A DNA stretch of 64,000 nt, taken from UBA5614 sp034678545. Lineage in GTDB: Bacteria; Cloacimonadota; Cloacimonadia; Cloacimonadales; Cloacimonadaceae. Made by a program: the position numbers and the translations under genes. Location of the stretch: NCBI GenBank assembly GCA_034678545.1, contig JAXDBS010000095.1, positions 66,190 through 130,189 on the forward strand, in the 5' to 3' direction. Numbering within the stretch: the stretch's first letter is position 1; every line of letters begins with the position of its first letter. Shown piece after piece: positions 53,101-62,900 of this stretch. The notes below the pieces were generated by a model. It worked only from the letters and a program-made list of their open reading frames with translations. It did not search any database and was not told where the DNA came from.

Positions 53101-55971
53101 ATCAGAAGCTTCATCAATAATTTCATTCAGGAATCTTTCGCCCACATTGCCAACAATATGATCTTTAACATAAAGAGCACCTTTTGCTTCGTTGACAGTA
53201 TCGGTACCGTCCATCCCTATCAAGCAATACCCGATATTTTTCACTGATGCAATTGAATAGTCCACCACTTCCACATTGTCGTTGATCTCTCCGCTGTCTA
53301 TTGCGTTGAGGATAGTTATGAAATCGTCTATACCCCGCTTGTAGGCATCTTCTGAACTGCTGTTTAACCAAGCCCAACCCCTCTGATAAAGAGCCTTGTA
53401 TTTGTATGGATCATTGGGGTCATCTATTATCAAATTATAATAATCACGGGCAATCGCGTAATACTCAACGGGTCTATCCGCATCTGTTCCTATCTCAAAA
53501 TACAGATACCCCAACCGGTAGATTGATTCCGAATAGTATTGAGATCCGGGATACTCGTCAATAATCAGTTTGTAGGCTTCAATTGATTCAGCATATTTGT
53601 CCTCAGTGTAACGTAAAACAAGCGGTTTTACAAGCGGCATGTTACTCGTTTCATATTTTAGCAGTCCTGTTTCGATTGCGTTCTTTGCAATAACACTGCT
53701 GAGATAGCCGATATTGTATAAAACTGCATCAGCAAGGTAGAATTTGGGATCCAATTCGAGAACCTTGCGGTAGTTAGCCAGATTGACCTCCATTTGATCA
53801 GGACGAATGGAATTGCCCAATTCAGCCATTGCAAAATAAGCACAGGCAAGTACATTTACGTTGGGATTGGCTTTTACATTCAGCTTGTGATCAATGCTGC
53901 TATACTTAATGACAAATGGTTGGAGTTTATCAAAGATGTCCCGCTTGCGGACCAAATTTTCCTCATACAGCTTCTGACTCTGCTCAAATGTCAAAGCTGG
54001 TTCCTGTTGCCTCTTAATCCTGTCATAATAATTTGTTTCTACAAAGGCGATATGCAGATCGACATATTCGAGATTTACCTTGACAACATCAAGATATGAA
54101 ATCTGTCTTTGTAACTCATCTGTGTATTCTGGCAAGTAAGAAGGCAGGTTGGAGATATCAGCCAAGACTGCTTTCTTTTCCCTGTTAGAAACATATTGCG
54201 GATAAATCCTGTTGAATTCATTTGCTGTTTGGTCTATGGATGCAAGAAGCTTGGCATTCTCTTCGTTCGATGATTTTACTTCCTGCATCAAAGCCCTGTA
54301 TTCTGAATTATCATAATCATAATAATCCAGTAAGAGTGAGGTTTCGGCCCTTGTTCGTTCGTTCGAAGCGATGATTGCATCAATCTGGTCATCAGTCAGA
54401 CGGGATTGTCCGGAAGCTTTCATTCGGTAAAGGCTGTTGAGGATATCATCAAGTACTTTAATATTGTTGTCTATTTCGTTACGGATTGCTAAATATGCGT
54501 TAGCATCATTCAGTTTCAGGGCAGCAGTCCGGATAGCATCGATTCTTTTCATCTGATCCTGATATATCCTGGTCAGAGTGTTTAGTTGATTGATATGCAA
54601 CGTATCTTCAAGACTCTTCAATTCATCTGCCTGCAAATAGAAGCCCAACTGCTCGGTAAAGCGGAGAACCAGTTGCTTCTCGATAAGGATCCATTTGTTA
54701 AGATGGTCGTAAGGCAAGCCTTCGGGATGGGTTACAAGAACAGAATTTATGGAATCAAGTTGCTTGTCTATGGAATTAACTTCATGCAAAATTAAACCTA
54801 TCTGTTCAATATTCTCTCTGCCAGTAAATCCGCTGCGCAAATCATTCAAGCGGTTGATCAAGACTATTTTGTCAGATATCTTTTTGCTATTTTCATTAAT
54901 CCGATGGCTGACTTCAGAGCTTCTTGTCCTTGCATCTTCAATCTTACCATCATTGGACATTATTTCAGACCAGAGGAATAGCAGGGGTGAAATGTATTCG
55001 CCCAAGGCATTGTCATCGATTGAACGCTCCAGTACTTCAAGAGCTTTTTGCTTATTGGAAAGGTTCAGATGTGTCGTTGCCAGTTCATATTGGACTTGAA
55101 ATTCTTTGTATGGCTGAATAGAATTTGAATATCTTGAATAGTAATCCAAAGCAGATTCCCATTCACTAATAAGGCTGCAGATCCTGGCCATTGCCAAATT
55201 CAGAAAGGGATTTGAGGGAGATGCCGATAACAATCCGATCAGCTTTTCCTTGGCTATGATTGGCTCTTCCTGCAGTAACTGCAGCAATTCAATCATGTTA
55301 TTGGCATCATCTTTATAAGGTCCATCACCTACTTGGGAGAAAAAGGAGTGTGCCAAAATGTCTTTATCCAGGGAGAAGCAGACGTGGCCTGCCAGGTAAT
55401 TCTGCTGACTGTTGAATGTACGGCTTGAAGCCTCAATGTAGTTGTAAGCTATGTCCTCGTCTCCGGTTTTCAGGTAAGATTTAAGTAGCAGCGTAAAACC
55501 ATCCGAAGAAATGGGTGCAAGCGGATGCTCTCTTATCAGCGAACCTAACTCGACTTTGGATTTATCATACAAGCCCAGAAAATAGTAAGCGGCACCGCTG
55601 TAATAAAGCAAATCATCCGAGACCAGAAGCAGATTTGCATAATCTGATTTCAACTCATTAATTATCTCAAGGGCGGCTATGGGGTTTGTCATTACTAAAG
55701 TGTCTAGTATGGAAGCATATACTGAGAAATATGAGTTTGCCATCTCTATGTCGTTGTTTTTTAAGGCCTGTTTAACCTCGGTTCTGATTCTGTTGCGGGC
55801 GACGAAATCGTTATTGCTCAGCTTGAGAGATATATTCTGGTCGATTTTTTCAATAACTTGCTGAACATCTTTGTATATGTTTAGGACTTGTTTATCCGTC
55901 AGTTGAGTATGCAATACACCAAGATACAGAACTTGAACAGCGATCAAGATGATATAAATCAAACGTCTCAT
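50170..55971 (-). CDS. Giant exported TPR protein (1933 residues)
   Basis: Signal peptide or anchor MRRLIYIILIAVQVLYLGVL. Many TPR-like helical pairs follow through about residue 1560, including SEWESALDYYSRYSNSIQPY and a clear YbgF-type group near 780-900 (AYKLIIDEYPGSQYYSESIY, ALYQRGWAW). Long coiled-coil-like helices lie near 350-620 and 1560-1740. A beta-rich domain ends it (about 1750-1920) with LTIPANSELVLRKDLQL and YYLIFGEGML, like a jelly roll. It probably spans the periplasm as a scaffold joining the TolQ/R motor to the outer membrane. No name fits. The frame is intact over 5.8 kb. Confidence 0.85.
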   Translation of the reverse strand: MRRLIYIILIAVQVLYLGVLHTQLTDKQVLNIYKDVQQVIEKIDQNISLKLSNNDFVARNRIRTEVKQALKNNDIEMANSYFSVYASILDTLVMTNPIAALEIINELKSDYANLLLVSDDLLYYSGAAYYFLGLYDKSKVELGSLIREHPLAPISSDGFTLLLKSYLKTGDEDIAYNYIEASSRTFNSQQNYLAGHVCFSLDKDILAHSFFSQVGDGPYKDDANNMIELLQLLQEEPIIAKEKLIGLLSASPSNPFLNLAMARICSLISEWESALDYYSRYSNSIQPYKEFQVQYELATTHLNLSNKQKALEVLERSIDDNALGEYISPLLFLWSEIMSNDGKIEDARTRSSEVSHRINENSKKISDKIVLINRLNDLRSGFTGRENIEQIGLILHEVNSIDKQLDSINSVLVTHPEGLPYDHLNKWILIEKQLVLRFTEQLGFYLQADELKSLEDTLHINQLNTLTRIYQDQMKRIDAIRTAALKLNDANAYLAIRNEIDNNIKVLDDILNSLYRMKASGQSRLTDDQIDAIIASNERTRAETSLLLDYYDYDNSEYRALMQEVKSSNEENAKLLASIDQTANEFNRIYPQYVSNREKKAVLADISNLPSYLPEYTDELQRQISYLDVVKVNLEYVDLHIAFVETNYYDRIKRQQEPALTFEQSQKLYEENLVRKRDIFDKLQPFVIKYSSIDHKLNVKANPNVNVLACAYFAMAELGNSIRPDQMEVNLANYRKVLELDPKFYLADAVLYNIGYLSSVIAKNAIETGLLKYETSNMPLVKPLVLRYTEDKYAESIEAYKLIIDEYPGSQYYSESIYRLGYLYFEIGTDADRPVEYYAIARDYYNLIIDDPNDPYKYKALYQRGWAWLNSSSEDAYKRGIDDFITILNAIDSGEINDNVEVVDYSIASVKNIGYCLIGMDGTDTVNEAKGALYVKDHIVGNVGERFLNEIIDEASDQKLKLYIPLQSIDYMNVKIDINPLALDNPIIADSICSLCRANLSQIKRGTSPESYYIGEREKIIRRYGLDSEWYAANQDKDIDRHMDIVSQAFADLEKYNNNLFVDDPTYENFEEYLSLTNEFQRFEAIRGQEDPDLIQSTQTNVIAQNLKLAQLTGSPEHYLDLAARIYTFNDSNPDHGLYFDLEETAYECARIICDSMKTDLADLKSRNSDLKLYLSDNEPQNYFMAAAQRFVMVLLSDKFKSAKNDNIYLAVIARQAEIAREKQQYDLSTSYYQQMVAFEGYISPETKRTALIRIAENYEAQKNFAEAEKYYKQAEPYALNKADKEMLKQYALLQIQNSADTAKAKGDNQKVAQDYLRIAEEYSSFDKEKSLQYKGNAQVAFLEAGDYQKSIDLLLEMGKEKSKAAEALNFYRLAWNLADSVGLKASSESVKVEFTERFPASYEAYQVKLALIDQKAADPKTIKQAADLNVSLYEDVVQKRINAGSNQASDIYLSAISLYDRAQDDANKEKHAERFITTYPNHPATLRLMEYLADTRIARDDKDGYEQIAKAIFLKDKTNQSRYANVAKEKLRIIVNDFNRAYATKDWSSTRAKMEEFKKTHAAYQKEGLNLDFEPVYVTFKEAETEYREIEARQNFLKQYDQMINGIEIGFLAQTPDQLLRVNQYTKWRKHIVAGENRIQYLKNTTNSNINKVRQQLETGSRYDMDIYDRLRGLDTICRIADHSASAVQAQIDKYMAVTDEFASLKAQFRNSETELYGRMDDEKLNHSNAILQMAYPYNTAIYKYYYVPGIRNTYTETALTRLNGMGLLPEFQTTRLPIDDSWSIAVNNLDTPSNAVDYSGAINENALQGHIHTSLTIPANSELVLRKDLQLSVPYEYLIAYAITPYYGDTSILINEKPVEYTYNLVDTVMFAGSETGRYYLIFGEGMLDNGTRPLELRFPNYDSDPQIVNINITAVIDSGKSESTPDEEFE

Positions 55972-56070
55972 GGGATTCTCTCTTTGCTTTACTTTTCTCT
56001 GTTTCCAAGTATATGAAGAGTCTCAAGCAGGTTTATGAGTGGTTTTCGTGGCCCATTACCGAACGGGTGA

Positions 56071-57045
56071 TTAGTCATTCTGGGTTTCTTCTTCCATGTC
56101 TTTGAGCTGCTGTCTGAGATCGTCCAGAACTTTCTGGGCCTGTTCCCTTTGTTCGCGCAATTTCTTCAGTTCTTCCAAGAGGTCCTGATTTGTGTTGATT
56201 TCCTTGCCCTGTAACTGAGGATTGATCAGTTCTGATTCGCGGGTGTATATTTCTTCGGTCAACCAGGGTTGAGCCCGTCTTTCGTCAGCATATTTGTCGA
56301 ATAAATATGAGATGGCAAGGCCTATGCGGTTGTTTTCCTGTTCTTCTATAGCTACATATGAAAGTTTGATAGCGAATTTCTTGATGGCATACTGAGCACC
56401 GGCGTTGATGTTAAAACCGTCGTTCTCAATTGTCAGACTGATGTTTTTATGGGGTTTGACAGTAATGGAACCGAATACCCCTTCAAACCTCCTGGCGAGA
56501 TCGACTTGGCCTTTGAATTCGTTTAAACCTACACCAACGGTCACATATGTTTCCAGTAGTTTAAGGCCGGTCATGTTTCTCAGAACACCGGCCTTGGATA
56601 AACATATGTAGGCAGAATTTCTTTCATAGAAGCACTTATCTGGGTTTTGTGAATATTCACTGTTGGGATGCTCCAAGGCATCTTCCTTTATTGGTGAGAA
56701 AAGATTATCAACTCCGATAGCCAACTGCGGAATAGTCGCTGTTTCTTCTATCAGCTTCAATTTCAGGTTGGCAAAACCCAGTTCATCCCCAACCCATCCC
56801 GCTATTCCTACCCGGTCGAAGATTCCCACATTGACCATACCCATGGGATAATAGTGGTAGTCCTGATTTTCAGTGAAGCTGCTTCTTACACGCCGGAAAT
56901 AATTCGTAAATGTAAATTCCACTGACTTATTGGGCAAAACATACGCATCAGGAGCCCTGAGCTGGCCTATGGTTGTGTAAGGTACAGCGCTCAAAGATAA
57001 TACCATGAGCGTAAAGACGATGTACAGGAAAACTGCTCTTTTCAT
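56071..57045 (-). CDS. Outer-membrane barrel with C-terminal coiled coil
   Basis: 324 residues from the ATG at 57045 (GGGGGAAG upstream). Signal peptide MKRAVFLYIVFTLMVLSLSA, then a beta-rich body (about 22-255) with alternating strands such as ISLTIENDGFNINAGAQYAI. A charged coiled coil (about 283-324) ends the protein: ELKKLREQREQAQKVLDDLR and more. The start IGQLRAPDAYVLPNKSVEF resembles YjbH-like barrels. The coiled coil after the barrel would reach into the periplasm and could contact the TPR protein encoded 99 bases downstream. First gene of the operon. Confidence 0.8.
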   Translation of the reverse strand: MKRAVFLYIVFTLMVLSLSAVPYTTIGQLRAPDAYVLPNKSVEFTFTNYFRRVRSSFTENQDYHYYPMGMVNVGIFDRVGIAGWVGDELGFANLKLKLIEETATIPQLAIGVDNLFSPIKEDALEHPNSEYSQNPDKCFYERNSAYICLSKAGVLRNMTGLKLLETYVTVGVGLNEFKGQVDLARRFEGVFGSITVKPHKNISLTIENDGFNINAGAQYAIKKFAIKLSYVAIEEQENNRIGLAISYLFDKYADERRAQPWLTEEIYTRESELINPQLQGKEINTNQDLLEELKKLREQREQAQKVLDDLRQQLKDMEEETQND

Positions 57046-57086
57046 ACTTCCCCCAACTTTCGAAGTCTTATTTCCATCCTGAGGAC

Positions 57087-57125
57087 AGGATAACATTGAC
57101 ATTTATTACGTCAAGGTTTTTATTA
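57087..57125. promoter_or_regulatory. Overlapping divergent promoters
   Basis: For the - strand, TTGACG (57114-57109) and TATCCT (57092-57087) with a 16-base spacer drive the barrel-TPR-Tol operon. For the + strand, TTGACA (57096-57101) and a weak TTATTA (57120-57125) with 18 bases between would serve yraN. The two sites overlap, so they may exclude each other. The + start point would fall at or near the yraN ATG, implying a very short or missing leader. Confidence 0.5.
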
Positions 57126-57130
57126 GCAAC

Positions 57131-57535
57131 ATGCAGACAATGTTAAGAAAGGACCTTGCCAAAACCGGAGAGCGCTTGGCGGCAGAATACCTTGCCAAAC
57201 AAGGGTACCTTCCTATTCAGATGAATTTTAAATCCCCTTTTGGCGAGATTGATCTCATTGCCCTCGATAACATTAGCCAAGACATTGTCATAGTTGAAGT
57301 TAAAACTAGAACTGGTGATAATCAAAAAGCTGCCAAGAATTGCGTATCTTTATCAAAGAGAAAGAAATTAGCCCTCACTGCCCTTTACTTTATCTCAAAC
57401 AACAAGCAATATTCACATCACAGTATCCGGTTTGATGTTTTTATCATTATGTATCATCCTCGCGATGATGACTTTTCGATTGAACATCTGAAGCATGCTT
57501 TTGTTGCGGGTGATATTATATCCAATACCAACTAA
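57131..57535 (+). CDS. YraN/UPF0102-family nuclease-fold protein
   Basis: A 134-residue protein of the restriction-endonuclease-like fold. GERLAAEYLAKQGY near residue 13, FGEIDLIA and IVIVEVKTR give the D-ExK active-site pattern. Function in bacteria is unsettled; DNA processing in recombination or competence has been suggested. An ATG at 57140 is an alternative start, and neither ATG has a ribosome site. It overlaps the first GWxTD gene tail-to-tail by four bases. Confidence 0.9.
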   Translation: MQTMLRKDLAKTGERLAAEYLAKQGYLPIQMNFKSPFGEIDLIALDNISQDIVIVEVKTRTGDNQKAAKNCVSLSKRKKLALTALYFISNNKQYSHHSIRFDVFIIMYHPRDDDFSIEHLKHAFVAGDIISNTN

Positions 57536-58884
57536 TAGTTCAGTCTGGATTCGTCAAAATCTGAACCCAAGTATTTCTTCCAGCTGGGATTGGTATTTTC
57601 TCTGTCGTCATTATCGGCATAAATCAGCTTATAGTTGCCGTTCATGGCGATGTCCACAAATATGTATACTGCTTGTGTTCTTCCCAAATACTTCCAAATC
57701 TGATAGTCTTTTCTGCCGCCTTTGAGGTTGTAATCGGTACTCTCGTCGCTTTCCGAGTCATCGGGAGGCCCGTTGCGTATGTAGATTCTGCCCATGTCAG
57801 ATTTCCATCCCTTCTCGAAATGAGAAAACCTGGCATTACAATAATCGATTCTCTTTCTGTAGGCTGTCAGGATTTCTTGCACGGTCATGTTTTGCCCTTG
57901 AGCCTGATTTATCCAAAAATTCGATATATAACTCCTTTTTGCCTGGTTAGTCAGGGAATTCCAGTCCGAGCTTGATTTGGCTGATGATAAATAGCGGATC
58001 AGATGGAATTCCTCGTTTACGTCAGTGAAAAGAGCATAAATCATTTCTTGAGGCTCAGTAATAAACAAATCCAATGACCTTGAGAGGACTTCATTGTGTG
58101 ATTTGACCAACAGGGAAATCAGATATTTTCCGGAAGCCAAACCGGAAATGTTTATGGGAAACAACAGCGATTCGGTTGTCTGGTTCGAATCCAAAGCTTT
58201 TAAAGTTACAAGGATGAGTGTGCTGTCTTTCACCATGTTCAATATGGATGTATCGAATTCTCCTGTATGATCGTATTTTTCGCAATAAATATAGATGCTG
58301 TCCTGATTGCTTTTTGATATGATACCTGACACTGCTGGTACATATGCAGCTCCGTTGCGGCTGAATTTCTGCGAATATTGAGTGGAGTCTGGTATGATGC
58401 TTTGGATGATTTCGATGTCACTTAGTCCTGTTTCTGGCAATAAAGGCGCCATTTCATATTCCCAGTGGTAGTTTTTAGATGTATTCAGATCTTCAAAAAT
58501 CAGTCTCAGCCTGTAACCGGCGGAGGGCGGGGAAAGAGAGATTCTGTCCAGATATGATTTATCTGATGTTATGTCGTATTTTCTGCTTACCCCGATGTTA
58601 TTGGTAAAACTCTTCAGGTCAATGAAAGCTTCACTGTCAGGGTAGGCTAGCTGGATCGATACCTGCAACTCGGCATAGAAACCGGTGTTTCTGGGTTTGA
58701 ACTCCAGGTTTTTATAAGGAACCTGATAATCAATTACGAATCTGGTATTGCCATTTCGGTCGAGATACCTGTTGACATCTAGAAACAAGCCAAGTCTATC
58801 CGCATTCAAATCTTCCAGAGCCATCAGGCTAAGATATGCTATCGCTTGCAAGGCAATCAGGCTTAGCTTTTTAATCTTCCTCAT
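57532..58884 (-). CDS. GWxTD-domain exported protein (450 residues)
   Basis: Signal peptide MRKIKKLSLIALQAIAYLSLMA, a beta-rich N-terminal body (about 30-290), and the C-terminal GWxTD domain (about 300-420): GWKSDMGRIYIRNGPPDDSE. The motif has Ser in place of Thr. A Trp-anchored strand region QIWKYLGRTQAVYIFVDIA follows. The domain is mostly known from Bacteroidota, Acidobacteriota and related phyla, function unknown. The first 14 bases overlap the next upstream GWxTD gene, so the two are co-translated. Confidence 0.87.
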   Translation of the reverse strand: MRKIKKLSLIALQAIAYLSLMALEDLNADRLGLFLDVNRYLDRNGNTRFVIDYQVPYKNLEFKPRNTGFYAELQVSIQLAYPDSEAFIDLKSFTNNIGVSRKYDITSDKSYLDRISLSPPSAGYRLRLIFEDLNTSKNYHWEYEMAPLLPETGLSDIEIIQSIIPDSTQYSQKFSRNGAAYVPAVSGIISKSNQDSIYIYCEKYDHTGEFDTSILNMVKDSTLILVTLKALDSNQTTESLLFPINISGLASGKYLISLLVKSHNEVLSRSLDLFITEPQEMIYALFTDVNEEFHLIRYLSSAKSSSDWNSLTNQAKRSYISNFWINQAQGQNMTVQEILTAYRKRIDYCNARFSHFEKGWKSDMGRIYIRNGPPDDSESDESTDYNLKGGRKDYQIWKYLGRTQAVYIFVDIAMNGNYKLIYADNDDRENTNPSWKKYLGSDFDESRLNY

Positions 58885-59992
58885 TCATGCTCACAAGTTT
58901 GTAATTACCGTATCCGGAGCGGTCTATAAAATAAAAAAATCCGTTCTCATCATAGTAATACCAAGTTATGGAGGGAAACCTCCCCATCGGAAAAACATCT
59001 TCGCTTATCTCGTCTGGGGGGCCATGGATAATATAGATACGTCCCCGGTCAGATTTCCAGCCAGGCATCTTCTCATGAATCGTAAACAATTCATCCGCTT
59101 TGAGTACACGTTCGTTGAAGTATTCCCTAAACTCGTTTCTTGATGTTCCGGGCGTATTGTCATGTTTTAACCAGAAATACTCAATTGCATTCAGCTGGTC
59201 GTCCTTTGCCATTGCTCTGATTGTTTTCCACTCATTTTGGCTGGCTATATATTTAATCTGCAGCAGTTGGTCTTCCAGCCCGTACCTCTGTTTTTGCCAA
59301 GTTTGTTTCTGTTTCAGCAGATCTCCAGTGCAGGTTTTTGACATCCCATAGAAAAAGCATAACTCGATATAGGAAATATATCCCAAGCCCCAAAGGGATC
59401 TGATGTCTATTTCCATCCCCATGTTTCGAGGGATTATCCTGCGGACCGGATTATTGTCCAGGTCGGCAAGAATCTGAATGCTGTCGCAAAGGCAATAAGT
59501 GTTGATGACCAAGAAGCATTGACCCAGATCCCGATTCAGCGACTGATAATTTTGGACGAGTATTTTTCTGGAGCCTCTTTTTGCAATGATCAGCGGTTGG
59601 ACCCTGTTATCGGTTCGCTCGGGGACATCTACAATGAGCTGGTTTTCCTTTTTATCTCCAAGTTTTTCATTCCTCAACAGGGTGACAAGTTTATATCTGC
59701 CCGGTTCTGCCTCGAGATCAGTATCAATTATTAAAAGTTCACCGGGCTGAATCTCCCAATCATTTATTGTGAAGCTCAAAACCTTCTGAAATACAGTCTT
59801 CTTTTGACTGTTGATCAAGTGTATGCTCAGTTTGTAATCTGCGGAACCTGACTCGGCGGCAAACATCAGCAGGTCACGAGGAATCATTATATAGAAAGTG
59901 GAATGGTCCGGCCAGGTATTGACTACCACATATTGAGCCTTGGCACTGATCAGGGTCATCAGGCATATTATCAGCAGGCAAATTCTATTCAT
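58871..59992 (-). CDS. GWxTD-domain exported protein (373 residues)
   Basis: Starts MNRICLLIICLMTLISAKAQ, a signal peptide, at the ATG 59992, which overlaps the dnaE stop by eight bases. A beta-rich N-terminal part is followed by GWKSDRGRIYIIHGPPDEIS at about residue 320 and ITWYYYDENGFFYFIDR. It shares the same layout as its downstream neighbour but is shorter, as expected from an old duplication. A longer in-frame start lies inside dnaE and lacks a ribosome site. Confidence 0.87.
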   Translation of the reverse strand: MNRICLLIICLMTLISAKAQYVVVNTWPDHSTFYIMIPRDLLMFAAESGSADYKLSIHLINSQKKTVFQKVLSFTINDWEIQPGELLIIDTDLEAEPGRYKLVTLLRNEKLGDKKENQLIVDVPERTDNRVQPLIIAKRGSRKILVQNYQSLNRDLGQCFLVINTYCLCDSIQILADLDNNPVRRIIPRNMGMEIDIRSLWGLGYISYIELCFFYGMSKTCTGDLLKQKQTWQKQRYGLEDQLLQIKYIASQNEWKTIRAMAKDDQLNAIEYFWLKHDNTPGTSRNEFREYFNERVLKADELFTIHEKMPGWKSDRGRIYIIHGPPDEISEDVFPMGRFPSITWYYYDENGFFYFIDRSGYGNYKLVSMNEED

Positions 59993-62900
59993 CAGTTTTA
60001 ACCATTGCCTGCAACTTGATGCCGCCACTTTTGCACCAACCCAGGAAATCATTATCCGGGAAAAACTCAAAAGCCTGGGGTTGCACTATAATTGAATCAA
60101 AGTTTTTCCCTCCAATGGAAAGTCTCATAGTGAAATGCCCGTTGCCGTTATTCTTTAGTCTGCCTATTTGCTGGAGCAGGGAATCATTGATGTTATCTTC
60201 TGACAATTCTATTAGAATTTCACCTTTCAGGGTATAGGGCAGTGATTCAAAGGGCAATACCAGCTTAGGCAATATCTTGATAGCTTTTTCATCGCCGATA
60301 AGGTAAAAAGATCGATTTCCCGCAACCAGATAGATCTTGTTAAGCTCAAACTGGTTTACGAACCTGTCATAATCCTTTTTAAACAACGAAACCTCGAATT
60401 TGCCTGACAGGTCTTCCATCTCAACAAAGCACATCGGATTGCCTTTACTGTCCCTCTTTTTGATTGTGTTGACCACTATCCCGATTGCGGTTACATCCTT
60501 GTCAGTATTTCTGCTGTTACTATTTGTTCCGGAGAAGGTCAGCAGCCTGATCAAGTCCTTATATGGAGCTAACGGGTGTCCGGTTAAGTAATATCCCAGT
60601 ACTGCCTTTTCCATTTCCAATTGGTGCAGATATGACCAGGGCTCTCCTTCCGGCAGAGGAGGATTGTCGGAGTTTTTTTCGGCATGAGAATCCAGCAGGT
60701 CGAACAGAAGAGTCTGCCCACGTTTATAGTCCCTCTGACGGTCACCTCCGTATTCAAGAGCAATTTCAATAACTTCCCATTTCTGAGCACGGGTTCCCTC
60801 CAATTCGTCCAGGGCTCCTGACGCAATGAGGCTTTCCAGAACCGTCTTATTGACGGCTGAGGAATCAAGACGTTTGCATAGTTCGAAAATGTTTTTATAT
60901 ATACCGTTTTTCTTACGCTCTTCGATCAGGGCATTTATTGCAGCGTCTCCCAGGTTTTTGATTGCTCTAAGACCAAAATGGATCTCCTTTCCGTTTACGG
61001 AAAATTCCTTGTTGCTCAAATTGATGCTGGGCGGGATGATGCTGATGTTCATTCTTTTGCATTCTTCCAGGAAGTAAGGAACTTTGTCAGGATTATCCTC
61101 CAAAGAAAGCAGGGCTGCCATGAATTCCACTGGGTAATGAGCTTTCAGCCATGCAGTTTGATATGCCACCAAGCCATAACAAGTGGCATGGCTCTTATTA
61201 AAAGCGTATTGAGCAAACGACGACCAGTCATCCCAAATCTTGTGGATAGTCTTTTCCTGCACTTGATTTACTAAAGCTCCTTCTATGAACTTGTTCCGGA
61301 ATTCCTCCATCAGGTCGCCTTTTTTCTTGGAAATAGCGCTTCTTAAGGAATCGGCCTGTCCCCTGGTGAAACCTGCCATTTCGCGGGATATCTGCATTAC
61401 CTGTTCCTGATAGACTGTGACGCCGTAGGTTTCTTTCAATGCCCGTTCAGCCAGTGGGTGGTCATAGACGATTTTCTCTTTGCCGTGTTTCCGTCGGATG
61501 TAGGTGTCAATGGAAGCCATAGGCCCCGGCCTGTATAGGGCCACCATCGCAATCAGGTCTTCGAACTGGTTTGGCTTCAGCTCCATCAGGTATTTTTTCA
61601 TACCGTCTGACTCAAACTGGAAGACTCCATCAGTTTTTCCTTCCGATAAAAGCCTGTACGTTGCTTTGTCGTCCAGAGGTAGTTTATCAATATCAATTGT
61701 CCGATTCTGCGACTCAGCTATCAGTTCAGCTGCTTTATAAATCAAGGTTAGGGTTTTCAGGCCCAGAAAGTCCATTTTCAGTATTTTGAGCTGCTCCAGA
61801 CATTTGCCTTCATACTGGACCAGAACTGCGTTCTCGTTATCTTTCTGGGAACTGACGGCCAGCGGCACGTAATCTGTCAGATCACCCGGAACTATCACTA
61901 TTCCAGCCGCGTGGATGCCAGTTTGCCTGACCAGGCCCTCAAGCACCTGACTGTGCTGGAGAATGCTCAAGTACAGGTCGTTGCTGTTCATTAGGGAGGC
62001 AAATTCTTCAGACTTAGCCAAGGCTTCGTCTAAAGTCTTTGAAGTGGCTGGGATCACTTTGGTCATTTTATTGGCTTCACTTGCGGATACGCCCAGTACC
62101 CGGGCCACATCCTTGATCACTGATTTGGGGCCTAGAGTCGAGTAAGTAATAATCTGTGTCACGCTGTTCCTGCCATATCTCTGTATCACATAATCAATAA
62201 CCTTGCTTCTGCCCTGGGCGCAAAAATCTATGTCAATGTCAGGCATGCTTATCCGGTCAGGATTAAGAAATCGCTCGAACATAAGGTTGTGTTTCAGGGG
62301 ATCTACTTTAGTTATATCTAGCAGATAAGAAATGATGCTGCCTGCCGCAGAACCCCGTCCGGGTCCAACCGGGACATTCTGTTTCCTGGCGTTGTCGATG
62401 AAATCCTTTACTACCAAAAAATAGCCATCAAACCCCATCCGGTGCACAACGTCCAGTTCGTAACTGAGGCGGTCTAAGATCTCCTGGTCCGTTTCAGAAT
62501 ATTTCTTTTTTAGCCCGTCCAGACAGAGTTGTTTCAAGTAATCTCCCATGTTTTCGTATTCTGGTGGAGTCTCTATCCGGGGCAGCAAAAAATCATCGTA
62601 GTGAAGGTTGAAATCAACCCGGTCAGCTATGGCAAGCGTGTTTTCATATGCTTCAGGAACATCAGGATAAAGCTCTTTCATTTCATCTGGATTGCGAAAG
62701 TAAAGCTTATCGGTATTATACCGCATCCGGTTGGGGTCGTTAAGGTTTTTTCCTGTTTGTATGCAGAGCAGGATATCGTGAGCTTCATAATCCGATTGCT
62801 GCAGGTAGTGACAGTCATTGGTCACAACCATCGGGATCGACATTTCCCGCGCCAGTTTGATTACCTGCGGCATGGCTATCTGCTCTTTTTCCATTCCGTG

